Part shown: positions 17,234-26,112 of the stretch, one piece after another
Layout: each line of letters opens with the position of its first letter
How positions within the stretch are numbered: position 1 is the first letter of the stretch
From: an uncultured Anaerobiospirillum sp.
Lineage (GTDB): Bacteria; Pseudomonadota; Gammaproteobacteria; Enterobacterales; Succinivibrionaceae
Assembly: GCA_944390115.1 (NCBI GenBank)
Contig: CALXOW010000022.1
Coordinates: forward strand, 1-47,065
Direction: 5' to 3'
DNA: 47,065 nucleotides
Program-made: the position numbers and the translations under genes
The notes under the pieces: generated by a model
The model's input: the letters and a program-made list of their open reading frames with translations, nothing else
Database searches by the model: none
Told to the model about the DNA's origin: nothing

Positions 17234-18589
17234 TTAGCGTGCGTTATTGAAGCGCAAGGCCTGAGCTTGACCTGGCTCGCCTACTAACTTGCCGTCGGCG
17301 ACCACTAAGTGGCCTGAGGCAATGGTGTGCGTGACGTGGCTTGAGAACGATTGGCCGACCATTGGGCTCCAACCACACAGTGAAGCGACGTCCTCTGGCG
17401 TTACGGTGTAACGGCTTGAGGTATCGAGCACGGCGATATCGGCAAAGAAGCCTTCCTTGAGGGTACCGCGCCTGTCTACGCCAAAGCGTTCTGCGACATT
17501 GCAGGTGGCGGCCTTGAGGCCCTCCTCTAAGCTCAGCTCATGGCGGCGCGCCAGCTCAAAGATGACATTGAGGCTAAATTGCACTGATGGCAGGCCCGAG
17601 GCGACCTTGAGGTAATCTGAGCTGTTCTTAACCGCAAGCTCATGTGGGGCATGGTCGGTGCCGATCGTGGTGATAATACCGGCGCGTAAGGAGCGGATCA
17701 GGCTTAAGCGGTCAAACTCGTACTTCACCGCTGGATTGCACTTTAAGAAACCCTGTAAGCGGCTGTAGTCGCTCTCGTTAAAGAACAGGTGTGGAATGCA
17801 CACTTCACACGAGATTTGGCGCGTGGCAAGTGGGCCTGAGGCAAATTGCTTTAAGTAGTCAACCTCATCGCGGGTCGAGACGTGCGCGACATGGAGGCGG
17901 GCGCCGGTAGCCAAGGCCAATTCGACTGCGAGCTGAGTTGACTTCAAGCAGCAGTCGCGATTGCGGATAATCGGGTGCAGGTCAAATGGAATGGCGTTGC
18001 CGTATTGCTCCTTGGCGCGCTGGGTATTGGCATTGACGATGGCGTTGTCCTCGCAGTGCGTCATCACCAGGGTTGGGGCGTGCTTGAAGACCTGATGGAG
18101 TTCATGGTTGTCATCGACCAAGAGATTACCGGTGGTCGAGCCCATATAGACCTTAATACTGGCAATTTCATGTGGATCGACGCGCTTGATTTCCTCGAGA
18201 TTGTCGTGGCTCGCGCCCAAATGAAAGCCGTAATTGATTACGCTATCGCGTGCGGCCAGCGCCATCTTGTCATGCAAGGCCGCAATCGTGGTGGTCGCCG
18301 GGAAGGTGTTCGGCATATCCATAAACGAGGTGACACCACCTAAGGCGGCAGCACGCGACTCCGAGGCAATAGTGGCCTTTTGCTCCATACCCGGCTGTCT
18401 AAAGTGGACGTGGGCGTCGATAAGGCCTGGGATGACGAGCTTGCCGGAGCAATCGATGACGGTGGCACCTGCGGGCACGGCAATCTCAGGGGCAATCTGA
18501 GCGATATAAGGGCCATCAATGAGCAGGTCTACGTGGCGAAAACCGTTTTCGAGCAGCGCCGTGGCTTGCTTGAGCACAATCTGGGTCAT
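17234..18589 (-). CDS. pyrC: dihydroorotase (class I type)
   Basis: Amidohydrolase closing carbamoyl-aspartate to dihydroorotate, the third pyrimidine step. The 451-residue product shows the metal-binding DAHVHFRQPG, the substrate/metal region IKVYMGSTTGN, MTHCEDN, LHVAHVST, and the catalytic GTDHAPH. It ends with the usual small beta-domain that starts RGTLKEGFFADIAVLD. I start at the ATG at 18589, where the protein begins MTQIVLKQA, in line with the family; an upstream in-frame start would add 21 unrelated residues. The ribosome binding site is poor. Hydantoinase or allantoinase are less likely given the HFRQPG and MGST motifs. Confidence 0.85.
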   Translation of the reverse strand: MTQIVLKQATALLENGFRHVDLLIDGPYIAQIAPEIAVPAGATVIDCSGKLVIPGLIDAHVHFRQPGMEQKATIASESRAAALGGVTSFMDMPNTFPATTTIAALHDKMALAARDSVINYGFHLGASHDNLEEIKRVDPHEIASIKVYMGSTTGNLLVDDNHELHQVFKHAPTLVMTHCEDNAIVNANTQRAKEQYGNAIPFDLHPIIRNRDCCLKSTQLAVELALATGARLHVAHVSTRDEVDYLKQFASGPLATRQISCEVCIPHLFFNESDYSRLQGFLKCNPAVKYEFDRLSLIRSLRAGIITTIGTDHAPHELAVKNSSDYLKVASGLPSVQFSLNVIFELARRHELSLEEGLKAATCNVAERFGVDRRGTLKEGFFADIAVLDTSSRYTVTPEDVASLCGWSPMVGQSFSSHVTHTIASGHLVVADGKLVGEPGQAQALRFNNAR

Positions 18590-18892
18590 AGCACAAAAAA
18601 TCCAATCAAGAGCCAAACCAAAAAGCGCGGCCTGAGCAGCGCTCACCAGCACTCAGTTTACCCCATCATAGCTTGTGGGACAGCGTCCTTGCGCAAGAGA
18701 GTCAGTACGTGTAGGAACGACAAGATATGAGCAGATTGGTGATGATATAGCGTACGAATAAGTTGATCAATGTCACATTTTTCGCTGGCAACTCTTCCCA
18801 GGCAAACTATCTTTGGAACTCAGGAGGCCCTTATATTAAGTCATGAGCCTGCATTCATATATAATTTATACGCTGATTAGTCCCTACAAATT

Positions 18893-18908
18893 TGTGATAT
18901 TGATCACG
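18893..18908 (+). promoter_or_regulatory. CRP-like operator
   Basis: TGTGA-N6-TCACG, one base off the CRP consensus TGTGA-N6-TCACA, about 80 bp upstream of a TATAAT box (18972-18977). This suggests catabolite-type control of the small membrane genes at 19031-19821. The inner bases TTGATCA also make an FNR-like reading possible. Confidence 0.45.
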
Positions 18909-18971
18909 GTTATTGGTCCGCCATATTATGGCGCTATATGGAGATGGCTATGAGCAAATGTGAATTCAGGG

Positions 18972-18977
18972 TATAAT
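18972..18977 (+). promoter_or_regulatory. -10 box upstream of 19031 gene
   Basis: Exact TATAAT, 54 bp before the ATG at 19031. The -35 region is weak, which would fit an activator-dependent promoter together with the upstream CRP-like box. Confidence 0.45.
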
Positions 18978-19030
18978 GACAGTTACAGTCAGCTAAGCGA
19001 TTTCGTATCACTGGTTTGAGGAGCTAAAAA

Positions 19031-19570
19031 ATGAGCAAAGAGGGTATTTTTTATACTTTCTTGGCAACAGGCGCATTTGCCACAACGGGTGGTTTAGTTA
19101 GTTTATTTGTTAAATTAGTGACATTTTTAGTTAATGCATCACATGATACCACCGAGTTTAAAGGCGGCGCTGTTTTAGCTATCATTTGTCTGGTTGCTGC
19201 ACTTTTTTCCTTATGTGTTCTTTTTTTTGCTATGTGGAAAGTAAAGAACATTGACGATAAGGCGCAAAAAAATCAAGACGAAAGTGATAAAAGATTGCAA
19301 GAGTTGCAGGAGTTGCAGATCGCTCTATTACGATCAAAGGTTGCATCCATTACAGCACAAGGAGATGTTGTAATAAATGATGGAAAGATTATTGTAGACC
19401 TTTCTAATAAAAATGTTGTGATGGAGTTTGATTCTACATCACAACAATATGGGCCTCAAATCAAGATGAATATTAAGTCAGATAAAGCTGAGCATCATGA
19501 CAATACTAGTACAAGTTCTAATTGTTCAGCAAATGCGTCTGATGAAAAAGATAATGAGGCCAGGCTGTAG
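19031..19570 (+). CDS. two-helix membrane protein with coiled coil
   Basis: A 179-residue product of unknown family. Membrane segments are at about 8-35 and 44-68, followed by a charged coiled coil (about 73-103, LQELQELQIALLRSK). Next comes a short beta-rich piece (VASITAQGDVVINDGKIIVD) that resembles a small polymer-like or bactofilin-like strand repeat, then a hydrophilic Ser/Asn/Asp tail. GAGGAG precedes the ATG. It is AT-rich compared with flanking genes and followed 14 bp later by another small membrane gene, so the two probably form an operon ended by the terminator at 19845-19901. Confidence 0.65.
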   Translation: MSKEGIFYTFLATGAFATTGGLVSLFVKLVTFLVNASHDTTEFKGGAVLAIICLVAALFSLCVLFFAMWKVKNIDDKAQKNQDESDKRLQELQELQIALLRSKVASITAQGDVVINDGKIIVDLSNKNVVMEFDSTSQQYGPQIKMNIKSDKAEHHDNTSTSSNCSANASDEKDNEARL

Positions 19571-19584
19571 GAGATTAAGGTATT

Positions 19585-19821
19585 ATGGACGCGTTCATTT
19601 TTGGTTTAATGATCGCTGGTGGTGTTGTATTTATTGGCGGCATCACCGTGGTCTTGCTACTGTTGGCTTTCTACGTTCCTAATGCCTCCAAGAGAGAAAT
19701 TGAAAAAGAGGCAAAGGCAAGTCGACAATCTGGTAAAGTCTTTGGCCCTCAACCAAGCTCTGTCTTCAACTATCAACAGAAACCTGATCTTAATTCTATG
19801 ACAGGAGCTCATACTATATAG
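19585..19821 (+). CDS. single-helix small membrane protein
   Basis: A 78-residue product. The membrane helix at about 5-30 (GLMIAGGVVFIGGITVVLLLLAF by segments) is followed by a basic cytoplasmic stretch (NASKREIEKEAKAS) and a polar tail. AGGAGATTAAGG lies just before the ATG. Cotranscribed with 19031-19570. No family recognised; it may be the partner of the larger membrane protein. Confidence 0.6.
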   Translation: MDAFIFGLMIAGGVVFIGGITVVLLLLAFYVPNASKREIEKEAKASRQSGKVFGPQPSSVFNYQQKPDLNSMTGAHTI

Positions 19822-19844
19822 CACGAGTAAAATTTATTCGTAAA

Positions 19845-19901
19845 TAAAAAAACGAGGCTGTGCAGAAAAGAATACTCCTGCCGCTTCGTTTTTTTTTTTT
19901 G
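19845..19901 (+). terminator. rho-independent terminator
   Basis: An A-run and AACGAGGC pair across about 25 nt with GCTTCGTT, followed by a run of about twelve T. It ends the 19031-19821 operon. Confidence 0.75.
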
Positions 19902-20169
19902 AGGGTGGAGGGGGTGTAATGTTACAAACATTAGAATGGTCGCAAAAATATATATATAGTTATATTATAAAACTAATAAAATATTAACTTACTAAAGAAT
20001 ATAATGTTTATTATCTATTTATGATATATTCTCGGGAGACGTGCTGAGCTGTGTTTCAGCTTTTGCCCAAGATCACGTTGTCAGGCTTGGGGACAGAGTA
20101 AAATAAACGCCGTTTCGCGCTCGGCCTTGGGGTGGGCGCAGGTCTTGATTTTTGGGTGGATTTCCAGCT
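19902..20169. other. AT-rich leader region before nudF
   Basis: A very AT-rich stretch (about 19940-20035, many TATA steps) followed by a short stem GCTGA / TTCAGC (about 20044-20060). No gene. It probably holds the nudF promoter; several TATATT or TATAAT-like hexamers prevent a single choice. Confidence 0.45.
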
Positions 20170-20838
20170 ATGGATAGATATGATGAGCTGACGGCTCCGC
20201 GCTTTTCCCTTAAGGACGTTGAAGTCCATGAAAAGTCGCGCTTGTTTCAACGACACTTCGCTTTAGACTTGTACCGCGTCTCCTATAAGAAGTTCAACGG
20301 TTCCACCACCCGCATCTTAGACCGCATTATCTTCGAGCGAGATGCCGATGCTGTCGCCATCTTGCCTTTTGATCCGGTCAGCGAGGAAGTGGTCTTAATT
20401 GAGCAGTTCCGTCCTGGTGCCTTAAAAGACCCAGTCTCGCCTTGGCTCATTGAAATCGTAGCGGGCATGATCGATGAGGGTGAGACCGAAATTCAAGCGG
20501 CGGTGCGCGAGCTGCAAGAAGAGTCGGGCCTGTCAGTAACGGCCGATGATCTCCACTACATCAACGCGGTCTACCCAAGCCCAGGTGGTGCCTCCGAGCG
20601 CGTAACCTTGTTCGTCGGTAAGATTCGCGCCGACCACCTGTTAGATCACGGCGGCCTCGCGGTCGAGGAAGAAGACATCCGCGTCTTCAAGCTCCCAGTC
20701 AAAAAGGCCTTTGAGCTGTGCCAAAACGGCCGCATCAACAACGCCGCCGCCTTACTGGCGCTCCAGCACCTGCAAATTAACTACGAGGCGATCCGCGCTA
20801 AGTTCTTAGCTTCAGGTCAGCAAGCCCCTCAGGCCTAA
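20170..20838 (+). CDS. nudF: ADP-ribose pyrophosphatase (Nudix)
   Basis: Hydrolyses ADP-ribose and related nucleotides to AMP and a sugar phosphate. The 222-residue product carries the Nudix box GMIDEGETEIQAAVRELQEE, with downstream PSPGGASER typical of NudF. Overall it tracks E. coli NudF closely (LPFDPVSEEVVLIEQFRPGA, EIVAGMI). The ATG at 20170 follows GGTGGA at about ten bases. In E. coli the next gene is yqiB, then cpdA; here cpdA follows after a 1.4-kb non-coding stretch. Confidence 0.92.
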   Translation: MDRYDELTAPRFSLKDVEVHEKSRLFQRHFALDLYRVSYKKFNGSTTRILDRIIFERDADAVAILPFDPVSEEVVLIEQFRPGALKDPVSPWLIEIVAGMIDEGETEIQAAVRELQEESGLSVTADDLHYINAVYPSPGGASERVTLFVGKIRADHLLDHGGLAVEEEDIRVFKLPVKKAFELCQNGRINNAAALLALQHLQINYEAIRAKFLASGQQAPQA

Positions 20839-22248
20839 TAGGCCTAGGTGACCACCCGGTACCCAGCGCCAAAAAGTCCCAATTGTTAAGGCAGCGCGCC
20901 CCGCAGGAGCGGGCGTGAGCCCCAGCAGTTTGCGCCTTAAGCTGCAAATGGTTTGGGTTTAGTCCCCGCAGATTCGGGCGCCGTCTGCTTCCTTGGCGGT
21001 GGGCCGCTTAAGCTCTAAATGGAGGGTAGACCTGGGCCCCACAGGAAACGAGTCCTAAGGCCCTGATGGGCTGAGCTTAGTCCCAGCAGTCTAATGGGCC
21101 TCGCCCAGGTGGTGGGCCGCTTAAGCTTTGTTAAGGCGCATCCTTAGGTCTCCACCATGGCACAGGCTTAAAGCCCTGATAGGCAGAGCTTAGTGCCAGC
21201 AGGATTGGGGCTGAGTCCCGTCCTTTGCTGGGCGTGAGTCCCTTATGGGGCGGGCTGTGTTTCCGTCCGGTACTGGGCTTGAGCTCAGAGCGGGATGGGC
21301 TGAGTTCCAGCCGCTTGGTGGGCCTAACTTACTGGAGCCTCTTGGTGCGCCTCACTACCGAGAGCGCAGTTGGCTAAGTCCAATGTAGGTGGTGAGCTTC
21401 AATCCCACTGGGTTTACATCCCTGTAAGGATGTAGACTTCAGGCGCATTCTGGGCTGTAGACTTCAGGAGCTGCTGGGGACGGGGCTTTGATGCGCTGCT
21501 GAGAGCGGGAATTTGGGGCGTAGTCGGCTGTGATAAGGCGTCCCCTTGGGGCGGGCGCTGCGGGCTGATGCTGCGCACCTCGGCCTTTTTCAGTTTTCTT
21601 TGTGCGGGGCGACAGCTCAAGAGGGGTAAACCTTCTTGGGCTGTTGGCGTTTTGGGGGCACGGGCCTTTATTTGGGGGGTTAGGTACACCGCCTCATAAG
21701 AGGGCACGAGGGTGCAGCTTGGTGTACTTTGTGCTTGCTTGGGGTGATGAGTGGGGATTTTGACGGGCTATTTTACGGGCTTTATTCGGCGCGATATACC
21801 TATTTAGCGGCCGTTGGGTATATACTCTGGGCCGAGGCAACTGGTATGTAAGTGCGCGGCTTGGTGCCCCAAAAACGGCTTTTTTTCATGGCGCAGTCGC
21901 CATAATGTGACCGACGCCGAAAAGTTGTGAAAAAGGTGTACCTAAAAGCGGGGTGAACGCACAATCTGGCGCAATAGTCCCTGTTTTTGGCTGCAATCTT
22001 CGTTAAGATGCCCCCACAGTCAGTATGGGATGATGTGCCCGTACCATTTGTGACTGAGCCTGCTCGCAGGTGAGGTTGCAAATGCCTGCTCAAACGCGTT
22101 GCTGCTTCAAGCTTAGCTTCGGATGAGATCACTTGGCTACGTAACTTTTTTTCTTGATTTTCTTTTTTCTAGCCCCAGCGGGCAGTTGGGGGCAACCTAG
22201 CGCAGTTGCTACTTGGTGTACTGAGCTAGGCCTGCCACAGGACATACG
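20839..22248. other. 1.4-kb non-coding gap where yqiB would lie
   Basis: No open frame here has a ribosome binding site or family resemblance. The left half is made of GC-rich degenerate repeats (see 20998-21223) with recurring GGGCTGAG and CCCAGCAG words; the right half (about 21780-22240) is more mixed. yqiB, expected from the E. coli order, is absent and no decayed copy is recognisable. Confidence 0.55.
20998..21223. repeat. 113-bp degenerate direct repeat
   Basis: Two diverged copies with a period of 113 bp. GGTGGGCCGCTTAAGCT occurs at 20998-21014 and 21111-21127. CCCTGATGGGCTGAGCTTAG at 21061 matches CCCTGATAGGCAGAGCTTAG at 21174. Further weaker copies of the inner words occur on either side. 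Confidence 0.65.
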
Positions 22249-23073
22249 ATGAGAACGATTACCCTCCAGCTTAATAACCAGTCCCAGCACTTGAGAGTGT
22301 TGCAACTTACGGACTGCCACTTGTTTGCAGAAGAATCAGGCAAACTTCTGGGGGTACGCACAGCTGATTCCTTTAAGGCGGTCTTGCAGGCCATCATTAA
22401 CCAGCAGGCGGTCTTTGATCTCATCATTGTCAGTGGTGACATCAGCCAAGACTACTCGGTGGCCTCCTACCAGCGCTTTGCTCACGCCATTGCCGTGCTT
22501 AAGACCCCGGTCTTCTTTGTCCCCGGCAACCACGATGATGGTCCTTTGATGTACCGCATCTTCGACCAGTACGGAGTACACACCGAGCGCTCCTTAATCT
22601 GTGGCAACTGGCACTTTGTGTTCTTAAATTCTGAGGTCTACAGCGTCCCGCACGGCTGGATTGAGCGCTCGGAGCTCAACTTCTTAAAGGAGTGTTACGA
22701 CGCCTATCCTGAGCTCAACACGGTGGTGGTAGTACACCATTTACCGCGCTTAGTGCACAGCCGCTGGCTTGATACCCAGACTATGCACAACCAAGATGAG
22801 TTCAATAACTTCATCGCCACCTTGCCTAATATCAAGTTGGTCTTGTGCGGTCACGTGCACCAGGAAATCGACGAAATGGTAGGGCGTACCCGCTATATCG
22901 CCTCGCCTTCGACCTCAATTCAATTCGAGCCGCTCTCGCACGACTTTGCCTTAGATTCGCAGGCCCCTGGCTGGCGCTATCTGCAATTTGCCCCCGACGG
23001 CCAAATCGACACCCAGGTCTATCGTCTGCCGCAGGGCAGCTTTACGCCGGATGTCGGCGTCAGCGGCTATTAG
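22249..23073 (+). CDS. cpdA: 3',5'-cyclic-AMP phosphodiesterase
   Basis: Class III metallophosphodiesterase that hydrolyses cAMP and so can lower CRP activity. It is 274 residues, E. coli CpdA 275. The metal-binding motifs run in order: LTDCHL (D-x-H), VSGDISQD (GD), PGNHDD (GNHD), VVHHLP (H) and LCGHVHQE (GHxH). It also keeps PSTSIQFEP and the C-terminal PGWRYL region. AGGA lies seven bases before the ATG. Flanked by nudF and yqiA as in enterobacteria. Confidence 0.94.
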   Translation: MRTITLQLNNQSQHLRVLQLTDCHLFAEESGKLLGVRTADSFKAVLQAIINQQAVFDLIIVSGDISQDYSVASYQRFAHAIAVLKTPVFFVPGNHDDGPLMYRIFDQYGVHTERSLICGNWHFVFLNSEVYSVPHGWIERSELNFLKECYDAYPELNTVVVVHHLPRLVHSRWLDTQTMHNQDEFNNFIATLPNIKLVLCGHVHQEIDEMVGRTRYIASPSTSIQFEPLSHDFALDSQAPGWRYLQFAPDGQIDTQVYRLPQGSFTPDVGVSGY

Positions 23074-23075
23074 CC

Positions 23076-23099
23076 GCGCGCCCGGCGCGCCGGGCGCGC
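23076..23099. repeat. perfect 24-bp GC palindrome
   Basis: A 24-bp perfect palindrome (12-bp half GCGCGCCCGGCG) directly after the cpdA stop. There is no T-run, so it is not a classic terminator, but it would form a very stable 3' structure. The rest of 23100-23484 holds no gene I can support. Confidence 0.6.
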
Positions 23100-23484
23100 T
23101 GCGGCCAACGCACCCCGCTTTGGCGTGATGCTGTGGTGCTGCCTAGTGCCGCCGTAGCGTGGCGTCTGGTGCCGGGATTTGCCGCGCCGCACCGCAGGTG
23201 AGAGTGCGGGCGCAAGCGAGTGTGCCTTGCGATGCAGCGTCGCGCCTTTTGAGTAGAGACTGGGTTTGACCATGTACCGCACCATGTGTCCTGCGCATTA
23301 GGGCGTAGCGTGTGCTGGTTCGTCACTTACACCACGCTCTGTGGTGGCGCACGGGGGCGTCGTGCGGCGCGCAGTGGGGTGGAGGTCGGGGCGCGCGGTG
23401 CGTTAGGTGCTGCCTGCTGCTCGGCGCTGCGCTTGAGGTAGGGCGCCTGACCTGTTAGCGCACTATTTCATAAGGAGTTTTGTC

Positions 23485-24120
23485 ATGTCGCAATTAGAGA
23501 TGGGGGTTCGTACGCCCCGTCCGGTCACTCTGTGCTACATCCACGGCTTTTTGTCCGGCTCAACCGCCGCTAAGGCTAAGACCTTAGCCGCCTATATCCA
23601 GGAGCACGGGGACAGCTTAGGCGATTTTAAGTTTGCCGCCCCTGATTTCCCTGACACCCCGCAAGAAGCTTACGCCGCGCTGCGTGCCTTTTGCCGTGAG
23701 CTGCAAGCGGCAGAGCCCGAGCGCCTCATTGTGCTCGTGGGCAGCTCAATGGGTGGCTTCTTTAGCTCCTTATTGGGGGCGGAGTTTAACTGCAAGATGG
23801 TGCTGTTAAACCCATGCACCCATCCTCAGGACTACTTCCACTACTTGGTGGGTCCGCAGTTTAACGAAATGACTGGGACGCATTTTGAGCTTAAGTCCGA
23901 GATGATTACCTTCCTGCGTGAGCTTGATACGGCTATCGTGGTGCGCCCGGAGCTGACCCGCGTTTACTTAGGCAGCTGTGATCAGACTCTTGATTGGCGC
24001 AAGAGCATGCTGCGCTATAACGCCTGTGACATCCAATTTGTGCCTGGTGAGGACCACGCCTTTACCCACAACTTTGCCGCACTCATCCCGTCCATTATGG
24101 ACTTTGCCTTAGCCCGCTAA
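23485..24120 (+). CDS. yqiA: YqiA-like esterase
   Basis: An alpha/beta-hydrolase of 211 residues (193 in E. coli). It shows the N-terminal oxyanion strand CYIHGFLSG, the nucleophile elbow VGSSMGGFF (Ser in GSSMG), acid region LGSCDQTLDW and the catalytic His in PGEDHAF. E. coli YqiA has esterase activity on acyl-CoA and p-nitrophenyl esters; the natural substrate is unsettled. AAGGAG precedes the ATG. Placement after cpdA matches the nudF-yqiB-cpdA-yqiA-parE cluster, but parE does not follow. Confidence 0.88.
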   Translation: MSQLEMGVRTPRPVTLCYIHGFLSGSTAAKAKTLAAYIQEHGDSLGDFKFAAPDFPDTPQEAYAALRAFCRELQAAEPERLIVLVGSSMGGFFSSLLGAEFNCKMVLLNPCTHPQDYFHYLVGPQFNEMTGTHFELKSEMITFLRELDTAIVVRPELTRVYLGSCDQTLDWRKSMLRYNACDIQFVPGEDHAFTHNFAALIPSIMDFALAR

Positions 24121-25398
24121 TAGGGCCTGCTCCGGCGCGCTAACAAAAAACATAGCGCGTCACCAAAAAGCGCGCGTCAGACCGCGCTCAGCTCCATCCT
24201 GTGCTCAGCACGTACTGCCGGGAGTAGACGAATGTTAGCGCAAGCTCCCAGCTTGCTTGAGTTGAGGGCGCGTGGGCGGACGGGCTGGGGGCGCGGTGAG
24301 AAGGGCTTTGAGCCAAAGGTTAGGCATCGTGCTGGGGCGCTGCTATCATGACGACGTTGAAGTTTTGTCTGGCCTCTAAGCCAGGGATACGGCCTTGGCT
24401 TGGAGGCTCTTAGTTTACCTCTTTGCTCACGCCAGCCCTTGATATGATAAGCCTCAGTGCCTCTTAGCTTAAGAGCAAGGCTTCAACGAGGCCTTAGGAA
24501 TTGCGGCGCTCTTACCACTCATTGCCGCTTAAGGCGGCTGTAGCAGGGACGTAGCAGCTGGTGCGCAGATGCGCATCCGGCGCTGTCCGTAGAAACTGAT
24601 CCCTAGGCCGTACTGGTTGGTTTGGGGCGGTGCTTAGCTCTGAGCTTTGAGTCTTAGCCGCTACCAGAGCGCTCTCCTTCAGGAAACTTTATCCCAGCGC
24701 TCAGAAACTTACTGCCGCGTTGCGCCTCGCAATGGGCGGCCGGTCAGGGCCTGCTTGGCTTAATGGGTACGGGCGGCCTGCTGCCTTAAGAACAGCGCTG
24801 GTCGGAGCGGGCGGCGTGGGCTGAGCGGCGGCGCGACCGCATCATGCGCCGGGTGCTAACCCACCGTATCGGGGCGCCCATCCAGCACCCCTCGTTCTTT
24901 ACCTCTTTTTCTGTTGTTAGGGGGTAAACGCGCGGCGGCACCAGTCTGCTGGGCATGCCTGCGGGCGCCTTAAGCCCTAACAGCCAACGACCCTTTAATC
25001 TCCCGTGCCTTAAGCATTGAGCCTCGACTTTGTTTGGGGCAGGGCGGTAAGTCAGTGCGGGGCAGTGCGCGCCGGGTTTGCGCTTTTAAGGGGACATCTG
25101 GCAGGGCATGGTGAGATCTGAGCTTCCGTAAGCTGGTAGGTGGGCCCTCAGTGGGCGCCGCGCTGAGGGCGCTGAGCTGAAGTGTTGCTGGAGCCTACGC
25201 TGAGCCGCCGGGAGTGCTGGGCGCTGAGAAGCGGCGGCGCCGTGTGAGGGGGTGGCGCCTGGTGGGGTTGAGAGGCGTTGCTTAGTGGGGCTAAGGAAGT
25301 GCTAAGCATTATGGCCTTAGAATGGCTGACGGACACATGGGCCGCTTTTGTCTTTTGGGGGCTCAGGTGAGAGCATGGGTTAGCAAGAGGTTGAAGTT
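24121..25398. other. 1.3-kb non-coding region where parE might be expected
   Basis: No open frame with coding character, no ParE motif and no tRNA pattern were found on either strand. Short open frames (for example near 25150-25340) are GC-rich shadows. Weak words such as CTTAGCTTAAG recur, but no clear repeat unit could be fixed by eye. Confidence 0.5.
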
Positions 25399-26112
25399 AT
25401 GCGCGTTCTGCTCATTGAAGATGATGAAATGATTGGCTCGTCGGTGGCTGAAAACCTAGCCGAGGCTGCCTATGCCGTGGACTGGTTTAAAAACGGGCGT
25501 GATGCCTTAGAGGCCCCGTTTGCTACCGACTATGATGTCTGCCTGTTAGATCTGGGCTTACCTTTAGTCGATGGCATCAAGGTGCTCGAGTACTGGCGCA
25601 AGAACAAGCTCAAGGCTCCGGTCATCATCATGACCGCACGCGACGAGTTACAAGATCGCGTCACCGGCCTTGATACCGGCGCTGACGACTACGTGGTCAA
25701 GCCTTTTGCTATGGCCGAGCTCTTAGCGCGCATTCGTGCGGTCACGCGCCGCCGTGCCGGTGCGGACCCCGATGGCACCATCACCTACGGTGATTTGACC
25801 TTAATCCCTAATAACCATGAGGTACGGGTGCGTGAGGTCGGGGGCGAGCGCTCCTTAATTCTCACTAGCCGTGAGTTCGCACTCTTTGAGGCGCTGATGT
25901 CGCGCCCTGGTGCCGTGCTCTCGCGTGAGGCCTTAGAGGGCCGCATCTACGGCTGGGATGAGGAAGTGGACTCCAACGCCATTGAGTACTTGCTCTATGC
26001 CCTGCGCCGTAAGATTGGCTCGGAGTTCATCAAGAACATTCGCGGCGTGGGCTGGAAGATCAACAAGATTACCAAGAGTGAGGAAGGTGCCGCCGAAGCT
26101 GAGGCCAAGTAA
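25399..26112 (+). CDS. qseB: OmpR-family response regulator, QseB/PmrA-like
   Basis: A 237-residue two-component regulator. The receiver domain has the acidic pocket EDD (7-9), phospho-acceptor Asp51 in LLDLGLP, TA at 79-80 and Lys101 in VVKPFA. The winged-helix DNA-binding domain (about 125-225) ends in NAIEYLLYALRRKIG and IRGVGWKI. Closest by eye to QseB (VDWF, YGWDEEVDSN). An AGAGG site precedes the ATG. The cognate kinase is 737 bp downstream behind a minisatellite, an unusual distance. The exact regulon cannot be read from the sequence. Confidence 0.85.
   Translation: MRVLLIEDDEMIGSSVAENLAEAAYAVDWFKNGRDALEAPFATDYDVCLLDLGLPLVDGIKVLEYWRKNKLKAPVIIMTARDELQDRVTGLDTGADDYVVKPFAMAELLARIRAVTRRRAGADPDGTITYGDLTLIPNNHEVRVREVGGERSLILTSREFALFEALMSRPGAVLSREALEGRIYGWDEEVDSNAIEYLLYALRRKIGSEFIKNIRGVGWKINKITKSEEGAAEAEAK

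Larger units (their letters stand above)
18590..19030. other. divergent intergenic region, turning AT-rich
   Basis: 441 bp between divergent genes. Composition shifts from GC-rich near the dihydroorotase start to AT-rich after about 18740. It holds the CRP-like box and -10 listed separately. No gene is seen. Confidence 0.5.

Noticed and set aside
18590-18652. N-terminal 21-residue extension of dihydroorotase
   Set aside because: The family starts near MTQIVLKQA; the extra residues match nothing and the ATG at 18589 is a natural start.
21414-21707. Minus-strand 97-residue open frame
   Set aside because: Pro/Ala/Gln-rich translation of GC-rich repetitive DNA without a ribosome binding site or family resemblance.
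23060-23326. Minus-strand frame over the GC palindrome after cpdA
   Set aside because: Arg/Ala-rich shadow across a palindrome, no ribosome binding site.
25148-25336. Minus-strand 62-residue open frame upstream of qseB
   Set aside because: Low-complexity composition (S, P, A, H) typical of a GC-rich shadow; no start signal.
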